A stretch of 64,000 nt of DNA. Source: Burhinus oedicnemus. Its lineage: Eukaryota > Chordata > Aves > Charadriiformes > Burhinidae. The notes below the pieces were generated by a model. The model had not been told where the DNA came from. It ran no database searches and saw only the letters and a list, made by a program, of their open reading frames with translations. Made by a program: the position numbers and the translations under genes. The stretch's first letter is position 1. Each line of letters opens with the position of its first letter. Below, piece by piece: positions 24,464-36,800 of the stretch. The stretch spans positions 311,156-375,155 of the forward strand of contig VFFE01007625.1 of the NCBI GenBank assembly GCA_008921705.1. The letters run 5' to 3'.

Positions 24464-26644
24464 GCCTGTTGCTGATCATTTCCAATGAGCACAGGGAAAT
24501 TCCCAGTCTGGTGTTCTGACTTTCCCAGTCAGAAAGGGGAGCCGCAGACGCAGCTTCGGCAGGACTGCTGAATGGAAATCCATCCCAAGCAGCAGCAGTC
24601 TAGGATGCCTTACACACAACTGTGGAGCCGAAGACGTTTTGATGGAGGAAAGGGGCGAAAGGTGGGAAGTTGCTCACAATGTGACTATAAAAACAAAGTC
24701 TAGGGATTAGTTAATAATGTGTGGTCTGAGGAAACAAACACATCTCCCCATAAAGACCCTAGTTCAAATAAACTGGTGCTGTTGTCATTAAAACCCACCA
24801 TCTGCATGTCTGTTTTCCACTGGGTCTAGTGTGAAATTTAAAGGGACCACTGCGTGGAGAAATAGTCCCCCAACATCATCCTTTGGGACACTTCAAAATC
24901 CAGATGTGGCTGAAAGGCACCGTGACTTGGACTCATCCCTGCATAGTATTTGTATTGAAACTAAACGTATATAGCTGCAAGTCCTAAAGCTGTTAAGCAG
25001 GAAGCCTAAGTTGGAGGTGCTGAGTTACAGCACCAGCTTCTTGTCTTCGCAACGAGAAGCCTGAAAACCCCAAAAAGCCAGCAAATGCAGGCGTGTGGCA
25101 AGATGGCTGGTTGTGCCTAAGGTAATCGCATGCCCTGTGGAGCTATCCTCCTCTTCCTCCTGCCCCTCTCTGCTCCCAGCTCCCTCCCTGCAGTGCAATA
25201 GGTAAAGCCCCGGACCTGAGAAACCAGGTCTAGTACTAAAGCCCCCCGAGCTCGGTGGGGGAGTGGAGACCTCCCTGGCTCTGCTCAGGTCGCACTTTCA
25301 TGCCTGATTGCAGCTCATCAAGGTCCAAAGTCTAATAATGAAACAACCGAGGCCGAGGGCTCCCTCTGACAGCTTAACTGATGGTTGTAATTAGGGACCA
25401 GCCCACACAGCTTTTCATTAGTGCGCCGCACAGCACAAGACTCACTATGACTGTTGTGGAGAGGCTGCGCTTCACATCCAGGAAAAAGGCATCAAGGCCC
25501 TCAGCCTTCAGGGAAAAGGGGAGCAGAAAGGCTTGGTGCAAATGGGGAGCTCTCTGTGCTCTTACGGATTCGTAAATGGCCATGAGTGTGCATTTTTGGT
25601 GCAGAGCCAAGTTTCATTTACACGGAGTTTGCATTCTGCGTACATGCAAGCACATTTTTATTTCATTGCACGTGGCATATTCATAATTTTTTAAACTTCT
25701 GCAGCACCCTGATTATTCCCCAGATGTTGGTGACCACAGGCAGTCTCTTGAGTCTCTGCTTCTTTCTCTCTAGACAATCTACATATCCCTAGGTGAGCCT
25801 GACCATCTCTTTCCTTAGTCCGTGGGTCACTAGTTTTGGCTATCATTCACTTACCAGCCTTCTCTGAGGACTGGCTGAAATCTCCTGCTGCAGTTGCGGT
25901 GATGCTGGGTAACTGGGGTGTCTATATCACTTCCTCTGTTTTGCTTCCCGAAAAATTAAAAATATTTTCTTACATAGCAAAAGACCGACCGTACTAAGAA
26001 ATATGCTCATTTTCTACATGATAGGTAGAACAGAGTCCTCTGGGAGTCCTCTTCTGTCTTTCCAAGCAGAACTTGCTTCTGTCTCCTACACCGCAAACAA
26101 GATTTTGGTTTTTGTCAGTTTGATTCTGCCGCTTCGAGTTTTCTTACCCCTGGGCAATGTCTGCTCTTCTCATAGCTGTTTTATAGAAGAACTTGTGATT
26201 GTAAATGGCAAAGTGAAGGAAAAGGAAGTAAACTGGTTATTGTGCCAGAATCACTCCTGGCACTCCTCCCATTTCTGTTTTCTCTTACATTATAAAGCTG
26301 GAATAAATCAGAAGTGAGCAGTACACTGGTAAACTGATGACAGAGGAGCAGAACCAGCCCTCTGGTCCCTTGCACTTGTATAAAAAGGTGTAGTCCTATG
26401 CAGGCACCAGTTAGCCTGAATTACAAGTGGTGGGGAAGGAGAATAGACTCAGAGTGTTTATTAGCAGTCATAACCTTAATCAAATAACACTCAAGGATAT
26501 GTAAAGAAATCTGTTCCACTGCAGCCTCCCAAGCCAAATAAAGGAGTAAATGGGACTTCTATCAAAAAATCCCTTTTAAAACTCATGCATGTTGGATTCT
26601 AAAAAGAATATCCCAATTTCTTGGGGAACAGCCAAAGCTCCAGA
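24464..26644. other. Intergenic, nothing firm
   Basis: A TATA-like ACTATAAAAAC at about 24,683 and an AATAAA near 24,771 suggested an LTR, but no ends or target-site duplication were found. Confidence 0.5.
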
Positions 26645-26750
26645 GGAGCCGCCCTAGATCAAACCAGTGACCCATCGCGCTAAGCTTTCAGCCTCCTGCT
26701 GTAACCAGCTCCAACATACTGGAGAAAGGTGATGCCCCAGGATGAATGTG
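26645..26750 (+). mobile_element. Possible ancient amniote repeat ('ATCAGACCA..GGTCCATC' type)
   Basis: The stretch CCTAGATCAAACCAGTGACC CATCGCGCTAAGCTTTCAGC and on to ACTGGAGAAAGGTGATGCC parallels an old amniote repeat usually read as 'TAGATCAGACCAATGGTCCATCTAGCCCAGTATCCTG...CAGAGGAAGGTGC'. The match is suggestive and I cannot name the family. Confidence 0.42.
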
Positions 26751-27319
26751 GCTGCTTGGGCAATGGTGTCCACATGTGGAAGGAAGAGGATGCTCTCCCC
26801 AAAGCATCGGCCCTAAAGGCATCTCCCAGCTCAGAGATCTCAATCTACCCATTTCACTTTGCACAGCAGAAGCCTCATTCGCCCCCTCTCCCCCATCTAT
26901 GGGACTGCTTCAGTCAATGTTTACATATTATGTAGAATTACATGGGGGGAAAAAAAAGAGAAAAGAAAAGAAACAGACTCTGTGTAATAGAGGTGCATGT
27001 AAATAATCATTGGCCTAATCCCCTTTGACAATGAAAGATATCCAACCAGAAAATGTTCAAGTCTGTAACTCAACCTGAAATTTAAGCACAAGGAAGTCGT
27101 GTCAAAAGGGGACTTGGGTTCCCATAAAAGCCTCTCTACTTCCAGACCCTGGGCCCCCTAGCCAAAAAAACAGAGCAAACTTCCAGACATAACATCTGAG
27201 AAGTGCAGGCCTCACAAAGGGACTTGCTAACCTCTGCTGGGGAGACAACCACCAGGAAAACAAGCAGAGCGAAGGAAGCCTTCAAGCCCAGACAAAGTAC
27301 CTGCCATGGAAGAGACGCA

Positions 27320-27580
27320 CGCTTTCCATCAGAGGTCTAGCAGGCTGTGGTACATTATGCCACGAGGGCTGGTGAAAGCCCTCTCAGGGGAGTCATTCAA
27401 AACCAGACAGGACAAAGCCCTGGAGAAGATTCGTGGCTGGAGTCTGTTATTCTCTGCCCTTGCACAACAACTCTGGAGTTGATGTATGACAGAAGAATCT
27501 AGCTTGGTGTAGGAAGGGCAACGAGAGGTGGATTAAATAACCTAATTGTGCCTTCAAGTCTCTTGCTCGATCACTTCTAA
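27320..27580 (+). mobile_element. Decayed CR1 3' end
   Basis: Plus strand runs in the order of a CR1 3' end: a degenerate 'GAGGGCTGGTGAAAGCCCTC' (PPELVEAPS-like) segment, then TCATTCAAAACCAGACAGGA CAAAGCCCTGGAGAA (the 'F..RLD.AL' end). A tail follows with GGTGGATTAAATAACCTAAT TGTGCCTTC, corresponding to 'GATGACCTAATGGTCCCTTC'. It is strongly diverged with no open frame. Confidence 0.6.
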
Positions 27581-28701
27581 CCCACTAAGGATATGCAGTG
27601 TGTGAGGTCCACCAGCATTGCACAGGCAGGACCAAAAATATTCCTAAAAGCAGCACGTGTCGGCTGGCGAGTGGAGGGCACCTCCAACGGAGCCGGTACT
27701 CATCTCTGTGTGAAGATGCCTGAGGTTAATACCTCCTTTGCAGTCGATGATATTAAAGAAGAGAAGCAAGAAGAGCAAGTTTGGGCTACTTTTAAGAGTA
27801 GAGGGCCAGGTCAGGACTTGGCCTCTGGTTTTTCACAAAGGAAGAGAACCCCTAAGATGGCATCATCTTTTCCAGGGCTAGCAGCTAGCCTGCTATATTC
27901 CCTGCCTCCACAAACCCTGCCTTGCCCGTCTGCACCTCAGCAGCTCCTCATGGATTGCCAGAGCACCACGCTTCCAGAAACCCAGGTCATATTCCTCCAG
28001 CCATGAAGCACTGAGGCGGGCACCTGCCAAGGGCGGGTCAGAGTCCACCCTCGCTGCAATGTCCCATGGTTCATCAGAAAGAGCCCTTGCAGGGGCAAGA
28101 GCCTGTTATTGCTCTAGAGGAACCCTGAACTTAAAAAAGAAGAGCTGTCTCCACACCACACACAGAAATTTCCTCCAGCCTGGTTAAGCCACAGGACTAG
28201 GGACTGGCTGGGGATACGTGAACACCATCACTCAACGATCAGGCCTCTTTGAGAGCAGGTAACTCACTCATCTTGGTTTCTCCCATTATCTCGAATTGTG
28301 TGGTCGCCCTTTAGCTCAAGACCCCCACCAAAGGCAGGGTGAACCACTGGAGCTTGTGCTCCGGTTGCCTCCATGCCGCTAACAGGTCCTGCCTGTGCCG
28401 CCTTGGGTCTGTAACACTTGCACGCTGCACCCTCTGCCTGCACAGAAAGCAGCAACACCCTGATGAAAGAGAACTCTTAAGAGGAAGCGTTAGGAAAATG
28501 AGCAGCCAGGCTGCAGAGAGCAAAGCTGCTCAGTTGCAGGACTTCACGGTTTCCCCTCCTGCCACGAGTGGTGCTGGCTGCATTTCGTCCTTCTTTGCCC
28601 AGAGCCTCCAGCCACATGACTCCACTGGTATTAAATTCCCGCCGCGTGCGACAGTATCCCTCCCCAGATATACTGGGGAGTTTCTCTTTGCTGGTTGGGA
28701 A

Positions 28702-28734
28702 TTTTCCGATGAGATGGTTTCTCATCGGAAAATG
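28702..28734. repeat. Perfect 14-bp inverted repeat (hairpin)
   Basis: ATTTTCCGATGAGA at 28,702-28,715 and its exact reverse complement TCTCATCGGAAAAT at 28,721-28,734, with a 5-base TGGTT loop. The flanking sequence (TGCCGATACACTGAAATC, then CTTTCATGGGAAAATTTTC) has the flavour of an old interspersed element, but I cannot assign one. Confidence 0.85.
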
Positions 28735-31700
28735 CCGATACACTGAAATCAAAGCCCTTTGTGGGAACGTACCAGTTTCAGGGAATCTTTCATGGGAAAA
28801 TTTTCTTCAAACCCAAGCTGGAGCTTTCTGCCTGAGAAGCATGAGCAAGGGCGCTCCAGATCCAGCATCCCCATCACCTGGCAGAGTTGGTGTCCCCCCG
28901 GGATGGGGACACCAACACCCCTCTCTGTATTTTCTTCTCCCCACCCCTAGGACCTCTCACCATGAGGTTCTTGTCTCTGCAGAGCAAAGCCACGAGACTT
29001 ATTTTACCTCTTATCAATGCTGTGACCCTCAGGGACACAGACCCTATGGGCAGGACATTATCTGAGGCCACGAGGAAGGGCAGATCTGGATGTGAAGCCA
29101 CGCTTGCTGGCACATGTCTCTTCTAGATCACTTGTCCACCAGCTTTTCCTGAGCAAAACTGGGCAGAACCTTGGATTCACCCTGAAGCAGGGCTGGGAAT
29201 GGGCTCAAATTTGAAAGAAGTTCCCACCAGGGAGCTGGGCCCTGTCCTGCAGAGAGCTCTAGCTTGTGGGGTGGTGTGGTGGGGTTCACCAGCGTCCCCT
29301 TGTCCACAGTGGCTTTCCCTTGTCCCTTGCAGGCTCTGCGATGGCTGAGACAACAGCACCATCTTGTGCCTCAGCTTGGCCTGGGGAAAAAATTTAAGGG
29401 ACAGCCCTGAAGCTCCCTCTCGCGGCTCCTACGGCGAGCAGGTCACACCAGCCAGGAGGCGATGTTTCCCTTGATGTGCAGGGTTGAGAGTAGGTGTGAG
29501 GGCAAACCAGACGTTGTAGCTTGCCCGCTTTCCAAACCAAAGCATTTTGGAGAAACCACACCTGGGCATGGCAGGACACGGCATGTCCGTGCCCCGTCTG
29601 CCCCCAACTCCATCCACAGCAGCTGGGATCCACGCGAGGACATCATGCAAGCAAATGTGTTTATCCTCCGGGCAGGCAAGTCTGGATTTGATAGCTCAGA
29701 CCTGCTGCCACGCAGCATGGCGCATTATTTCAGGAGCTACCAGGTTTCACTAAACTTGTTCCCCAAAAACCATCTCAAGGGCTGCGGTCCTTCAAAAGAT
29801 GTTCAAAGCAAAGGGAGGTGTCTCCATCTGTGATCTGCTGCTGCAGTGCTGGGGCCCGCAAGCGCTAACCTTACAGGCAGTTTAACTTAAATTGCCAACT
29901 TTGGCAGTTTAAGGTTGTTTCAGGAGGATGCTCCCTGCAAACATGCTGTCGCAACGTTGACAGTGGCCTCAAGGCTTTCAACACCGGTGGTTTCAAAGCT
30001 GGCACTTTTAACTGATGCAGCACAGAGCTGAGGGCTGATTTGCTCATATGAGGTTGTCCCTATTCTTTCCCAAGTGATTTCTTCTATTGCAACCATTTTC
30101 TAATTTCACATCCTGATGAAATTGGGTCCTTCTGAAGTTTTCCTCCAGAATGATCCAAACGGCTGACAGATTGCAAAACCTTTTAGTGCCGTCTTATCTG
30201 CCAGTGCTTGTGCCGCACTCCAGGCTAAATACAGCTGCTGCCAAGCAGAAAAGATGAACTTTTTTCTTAAGGACAATACGATCTACAGACCAAGCGTAAG
30301 GAGCTTTTTAAAGGGAATTAGTAGCTTTAGCTCTGTCTTTGCCACCCAAGAAAGGTAGTCCTGTTCCCTCATGCTAATCTGGATGTTTCAGGGTACCTGA
30401 TCTGCATTCCTCTCTCTCACCCACATAATTTTCCTCTGAAGCCACTATAAAGAAGTGCAGTTTTTGGCCCCATTCCCCTCCTTTCCTCCATGCAATCTCC
30501 CTTTTTCTTTCCTAGCCACTGCGCTGTGCAACCGACCTCAGCCCTTCTGCGTCCTCCATCTCCCACAAGCGTGGGGCCCTTGCCTATGCTCTCCAACTTG
30601 CCAGCGATACTTCTCCAGCCAGGATCTTACCACGTTTGACTAGCGCGAGCTTAGCATTACAGGTTAAGCCTGCCTTCCCGCTTCCCTCGCCACGCACACT
30701 GAACTTTCCAGGGAATATCGCGCCTGACGGCGTGCCAGCCTTGTTGTTCACTATCGATGAGATAATGTCTCTTAAATCTGGATCCCTGACACGAGGGCGT
30801 TCAACCCCCTTTCGCCTGTGGCTGCATTCCAATTTCAGGACAGAAATGACCAGGAGAAATATGAGAGGTTAGTGACATTCTTGGCTTGGAAATCATCAGC
30901 CTGTCGTGGAAAGGAATGTGATCAAAAAGAGACATCGCTGGTGTTTACTTTCAAGCCTTTGATGTGTGATGCACTTTAATACACGCTGTTCTAACGCAGC
31001 CTTTGGGCTTCAGGTGAACCTTGCCGAAGGGGGTAGAACAGGTTATTTTTGTTGGCGGAGAATATTGGGTCAAGAACAGCCCTTAAAAAGGATCGCAGCG
31101 CATCGTGCCTATTTATTGCCTGGACGCTGTTTTCCTCAAGGCAGGAGAGCCAAGGGATGGACAGGCCCTGCATCCTTCTTTTCCATGCAGGTGGTGGCAG
31201 GAACACTGCCAAATGCCATTTGGAGTGCCTGCCTTGGGGGACAAGGGGACTTTTCAGACGGTCTGTGGGGGCTGCTTCGGAGAGGCACACGGATCTGGGA
31301 TAAAGCTCTTGAAATGTGCAAGGATGTGTTTGTACTCAACTGTGTTGAAAATGACAGCCATAAGCTAGTTTATTACAATTTGCTTGCACGGACAAAAGGA
31401 AAAACTTAATACAGCTTGATGGAGTGTATGGAGCCCAGAGCAGACTTGGTTCAATAAAAGCATATTGCCTTTTGAGATAGTGATGAAGTACAGTGCTGGG
31501 AAGGCTCTTTACCAGTCAGTCATGCTGGGAAAGCTCTGGTTGCTTCATCTTTATCACTTTGTCACAAAAGGAGCAACAAGAAGCAATCTCCATCCTCTCA
31601 AGAGTTATTGAATTGTTCCAACAGCCCTTTTTCTAGAGGAGCAACTTCCTCTCCCAAGGCCACATCCAGAGGGGCATGGGAGGTAATTTGGGTGAGAAAT

Positions 31701-32880
31701 AAAGCATGCTGTTTGTGTGCTGGTATTTGTTGCTCATGCATGCTGGAGATGAGGGAGGAATTCAAGAATTTTTATTGGCCTAATCCGACAAAAACATTGA
31801 CGAGATCCCTACCGGCACAGGAGCACGCTCCCGTTGCACAAACAAATTCTTCCAGTGGCCCCGGCTGTACGGGCAGCAGAGCATCTGTCGAGGAGATTAT
31901 GGAGTGCTAATGCTTTAAAAGGCCTCAGTTCCGCCAGTAGCTGCAAAGATGAGCAAACTAGAGAATATGTTGCGGACAGACCATCCGACCACGCTTTTGC
32001 AATAAACAAGTCACGAGCACTATCTGCCATCAGCCGGAGGGCACTAGCTGTCAGCGGAAAGAAATCTCAGCTCGGTTCACTGGGTGGCAAGCAGGGCATC
32101 CTGCGCCCTGGACCAGCCAGACGCAGAAAGGATGACCCACCAACCTGACAGCCTGATCCTAAGTAATACAAGCTCAGTTCACATGGCTCTTTCTCAGCAT
32201 CCTCCATCGCGACAGCTCCCGAGCTACCCAGAAATGGCATTGATTCTCCAGGGGACACGGCTCACAGCCGCCCTTACGGCGCTGCGCATGTCACCGCCTT
32301 GCAGCGATCAAGTGAAGCTATTAAATATCAAGTACTTCCCATGAAGCTGACATTTTTAATCCCCACGCTCTGTTCCCTTTTCACACACTGGTGGCTGGGG
32401 CCTTTCCCCACTGCGAGGGGCTTTTCCCCCCCCCTCTCCCATTTCTCCAGCCTTATTGCTCCCTCCCACTCACAGCTGAGAATTAAAAGACATAATAAAG
32501 AGCCCTTGAACCGGAGGGGGAGCGTCTGGTGGAGGGGTGGTGTGGAAAAAAAGCAGGTCCCTTGTTTGAGCCCGGGATTCATCTGCCTCTCCCCGTGGAG
32601 ATAAAGAGGCCCTTTCACCCCAGCAACCAGAAGGTTGAAGCTGGATATGTGCTTACCAGCACGGCCGTGGCTGGGAGCTGCCAGCCTGGGGTCTGACGGC
32701 GGTGACATTTCTACCTCAGATTAGATGGTACGGTGTAAAAATGCATTAGAGTTGCTGGGGAGACTGCCCCTTCATAAGGCTGCACACTTGGGAGCGAGCC
32801 GCTGTAGCTATGAAACCGGACCCTGGTGTGGCTTCAGCCCCTTTCTGCAGATTAAGGTTAATAAGAGCCTCCCCAGCCCG

Positions 32881-33040
32881 CCATGCCCACCGCGCTCTCC
32901 CAGCAGAGAGCAGACCGGATGGAGGTGGGAGCCCAGCGCCTCTAATATCCCCACCGGCGAGCGCGCTGTGCCCCCGCTTTTGTTCTCCGCTTCTGCCCAG
33001 TGAGTTTCATTACAAATATCCTCTTATCATGTGCGCACGG
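32881..33040. promoter_or_regulatory. Short CpG-rich patch, possible regulatory element
   Basis: About 12 CpG in 160 bp (10 of them in 32,881-33,000), in sequence around 60% G+C over that core, against generally CpG-poor surroundings. It is too short to be called a CpG island and no exon or start site is recognised next to it. It could be a distal regulatory element or the promoter of an unannotated non-coding transcript. Confidence 0.25.
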
Positions 33041-33754
33041 TAGGGGGGGAGAGAGACGGAGGGGACTGGGCCCACACAAAGAGAAAGAAAAGGCTGCTTG
33101 CTGGAAAACCAGTAATTACAGGGCTCGAGCTTTCCTTGCGGAGGATTCATATGGATTCGACATGGCAGTGTTTCACACGTACGGCCCCTCCAGGGGCAAG
33201 CTCCTGTTTTGATTTCATTATCGGCAAGCTGGGCTGGCAGGGGAACTTTTGCCCCGAAACGAGTTCCCAAAAAGGGACAGTTGCACTTCTTTTGTTATTC
33301 GCTTTGCAAGTAATTTCGTTGCTGCCCCCCCAGAAGCCTCCACATTTGCTCGGGCGCGCGATAGGAGAGCACAAATGCCATGAGTTGGCTTGTCATCGCA
33401 GTGCTGCTGCTGCCCATAAGCATGGGAAATCTTCTTATATGTGGTCACCACCTCTTTTAGCAAAATCTAGAGGCGTTGAATCAACCCTTCAAACGTCTCC
33501 TAACCCCACGCATGACTTCTGAAGGCTCTGCTCTTCAAGGTGCTTATAAAGATAAGCAAATTGTCTGCTTATCCTTTTACAAGGGAGGTAAAACATAACC
33601 CACATATAAATGGATGCAAGTAAAGCGTTGCAGGACCGAAACTTGACCTTTTGTACTCACTTGCCATAGGTATTGCGTGATTTTCTTCCGTTCAAGCTGA
33701 ATGGGTTAGCACAGCAGCCAGAGCTTTGCAGTGTTACGAGGTCTGCACAGCTCT

Positions 33755-33835
33755 GGGTCAGGTTATCAACCCTGTTTTACAGCTGGGTGAAACAATGGCT
33801 CAGAACAACCAGGCCAGGTTCGTGCTGGAGGTTCA
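33755..33835 (-). mobile_element. Possible MIR-like fragment (minus)
   Basis: Plus strand GGTTATCAACCCTGTTTTAC AGCTGGGTGAAACAATGGCT CAGAACAACCAGGCC resembles the reverse complement of the MIR core ('ATTATCCCCATTTTACAGATGAGGAAACTGAGGCACAGAG...'). It is short and diverged. Confidence 0.4.
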
Positions 33836-36800
33836 AAAGAAGAGGAAACCAAACTGCCTCCTCCCTGCTGAAAGAGCGTGTTAGCAACAGACACCCCTCC
33901 TATTCACTGAAGTATCCTCAGACATTGTACACAAACCTGAAAGGGGGCCTGTTTGGGGTACTTTTACACCATTGCTCTGGGGAACGCATCTTGGGGCTTT
34001 TCACCTTCCTTGGTGCTTTGCCAAGAACTCTGGGACATTTGTAGGACACCTCGCAGTGGCAGGACTGATGACAAGAGCCAGAAAACTCTGTAGGAAAGAT
34101 GTTTCTGCCATTACCGTGCACACTTTTAGGCAAGCTACCCTGATCCTTCGTGTTTTTATGATGTGTACAAGACAAGGACCAGCACATTGATCCACCCTGC
34201 AATCTCAGAGGTGAGGTACAATCATTTGATGACAAATACTAAGAAATCCGCTGTCATGGACAGAGCCCCATAGTACTAGCAGTCACTCCCGTCCCTGAAA
34301 GCGTACAAACTTAACATCTACCTGCGTACTTCTAGGTGCTCGGATCCGTTATTCGTGGGGCAAATGCAACGCAGGGAGTTGGACTATAGCTTACGTTTCA
34401 GGTAACCCCTATCTGCTACTAAAAACGAGTCCCAGGTTTATGGTTTGGCTCCTCGTAAAGACAGGACCATTCGCAAAACTCAAACCCAAGCCCTGCGTTT
34501 GGTTTCCAACCATGCTGAATTTCGCTTTGGTTCTGTCTCTTAATTCCCATCATCTTTTCTTTCTCTCCTTATTTACTTGTTAATTTCCATGGGTCTTAAT
34601 TTCCTGCACCCCGAGCCCCGCTGAGACCAGCCTCTGTCTACATGGGATTGCACGCTACAGCCCTTCCCTCTTCAGGGAAAGGTCAGGAATGGAGGTTTAG
34701 CATGCCGAGAAGAAAGGCAGCAGCAGACAGACAGAGAACACTCAAAGATCTGGCTGTGAGCCTCTCTGAGAAAATGTCAGGTTGGGGAGGCTATAATAGC
34801 TTTAATCTGCAGTACAAGGGGATTAAAAGACTCGTTCTCACAGGACAAAAAAGAAAGGAGCAGAGCAGAAGGAGCGGAACAAGGGGAGAATGGAGGCTGC
34901 AAGGGAAAGAAGGGAGAAAGTTAAAGAGCTCAACTATAAAGAGCATCGGGATTTAAAGAGCTCCATCTTCTAATGTAATAAATGTGAAGTGGCCTGCATG
35001 GAAAAGGGGCTTTAGCCAATGGCTTTGCTTTTGCTTTTTCACACTAAGCACACACACTTCAGCCTTCTTCAATCAAGGCAACTCGTTATGTTTGGCTTTG
35101 TTGATTTTCAGGGGCAAAGGAGTAGGAGGGGGAACCAGAAGGTTAATGAGGCTCTGCCAGATACGACACTCGAGAGAAGCGGTGGGCATTATATTTTTTA
35201 AACAGTGGTTTATGGTTTTTGATCCTCACCCCTGCTGTCCCTCCTCCAGCACGTCCCTCAAACCCCCCTTGTGCTCAAGGGCCGTGGAAGAGTGAAGGGG
35301 CCTGGGAACAGGAAGGAAGTACGCCAAATTACAGGATGCTGCCCTCAAGTACTGCTTGAGCAACCTTTTCAGCCGCTCAGCGAGGCCAGGAGATAAAGAG
35401 ACCATAATTGACAGGGTAAGGAAAGAAGGCGACTTTAAATACTTCTTAAAAGGGAAAAAAAACCCAACCCAATGCATCAATTGCAGGAGATGTGAAGGCC
35501 AGCAAGCCACCAACACAGACAAGCGAGCTGCGCTCCAAAAGAGAAACCAGGTACTCAAAGCCAGCTTTTAGCATTGCTCACATACTGCAGGAAACAGGGT
35601 TTCTTAGGGCTGGATGATAACCTCAAATCAAGGCAGGAGTGCTCCACCACATTAGCAGGGAGGTTGGGACATATTTACACTAAGACACTGGCAATATTCT
35701 TCTTGAAGACAAGAGGACTCTTCCCCCACCTAGAAGTAAGGACAAACTTTAGTCTTCAAAAATCTTTGAAGAAACGGCAACACAGGAAGGTAAGACAGCC
35801 ACCCAGGAGTCCAGAGTTTCCTCCCATTAACACACTTGCCAGCCTAAGGCACTCTGAGAGAAGCAGGTTTCTAGCAGTCCACCGGGTTAAACAGGACTGC
35901 AGCACTTGCTCTGATCTTCTATGTTATCCATCTTCCCAGCTCAACAGGCTTACAAGTCAGGAGAGATGCTCCAGGACACCACCAGGCACGGTCAAATGCC
36001 TAAGGCAGGTTCTCTTGACTATTTTAGCAGCTCAGCGTATTGCTGGGGGCTGGCTAATGCTCTGTGCACCAGTTGTACTCAGAGGGAAAAAAAATAAAAA
36101 GACTTTGTAACATAATAAGCAAGTTCCAGACAGGAATTAGAGTATAGCGTATCCAGTGGAGACAGGGGGCTGGAGTGGCATTAAGGTAGGAAGAATATAA
36201 TTACCTGAACTGGACTGTGGCCAGGATAATGGTATTAATTTATTTCAAGAAAGCCAGAACTGCCAAAACCTGGATTTTACATTTAAATCCAGAAGACGGC
36301 AAATCACAGCATCCCAATTCCATTCTTCCAGCGTTCGGCTAGAAGGAAAGGTCTCCTGATGGGTTTATACCCCCAATGCCTACTGCCTGTGGACATGACT
36401 GGAGAACTCACCCTCGGCTTCATTTGGGAAGCCTGATGCCATCCCAGTGCAAAGCCCTGTAGCTACTGATGCTCTGCTACAAGGCACATATCACCAAGAC
36501 AATGTCTGCACCGTACGGTACAGAGAAAACGTCAACCCACTCCCCATAACTCGCCTGCAGGCAATAAAGCCACACTCGATCACAAATATAGTCACAAGAA
36601 GCAAGCTCTCTCGAGCACAGCCCCTAGTTCGATCTGGTATTAATTATCCACTGTTCTGCAGAGATAAATGCTTAATCCTCTGGCTGTTGACACTGGAAAG
36701 GGACCAATCTACCCTGGGGTGGATATTATACAGGGGAACTTGGCTTCAGCTATGATCCCCACATCATGTGCTGTACAAATGTTCACTGGCTTGTAGGTAA

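Noticed and set aside
24620..24850. Possible LTR (TATA-like, then AATAAA)
   Set aside because: No TG/CA ends, no target-site duplication and no remembered LTR family match.
35574..36110. 178-codon plus-strand open frame
   Set aside because: Composition is unpatterned, no family resemblance was seen, and it is not flanked by splice or promoter signals I can support.
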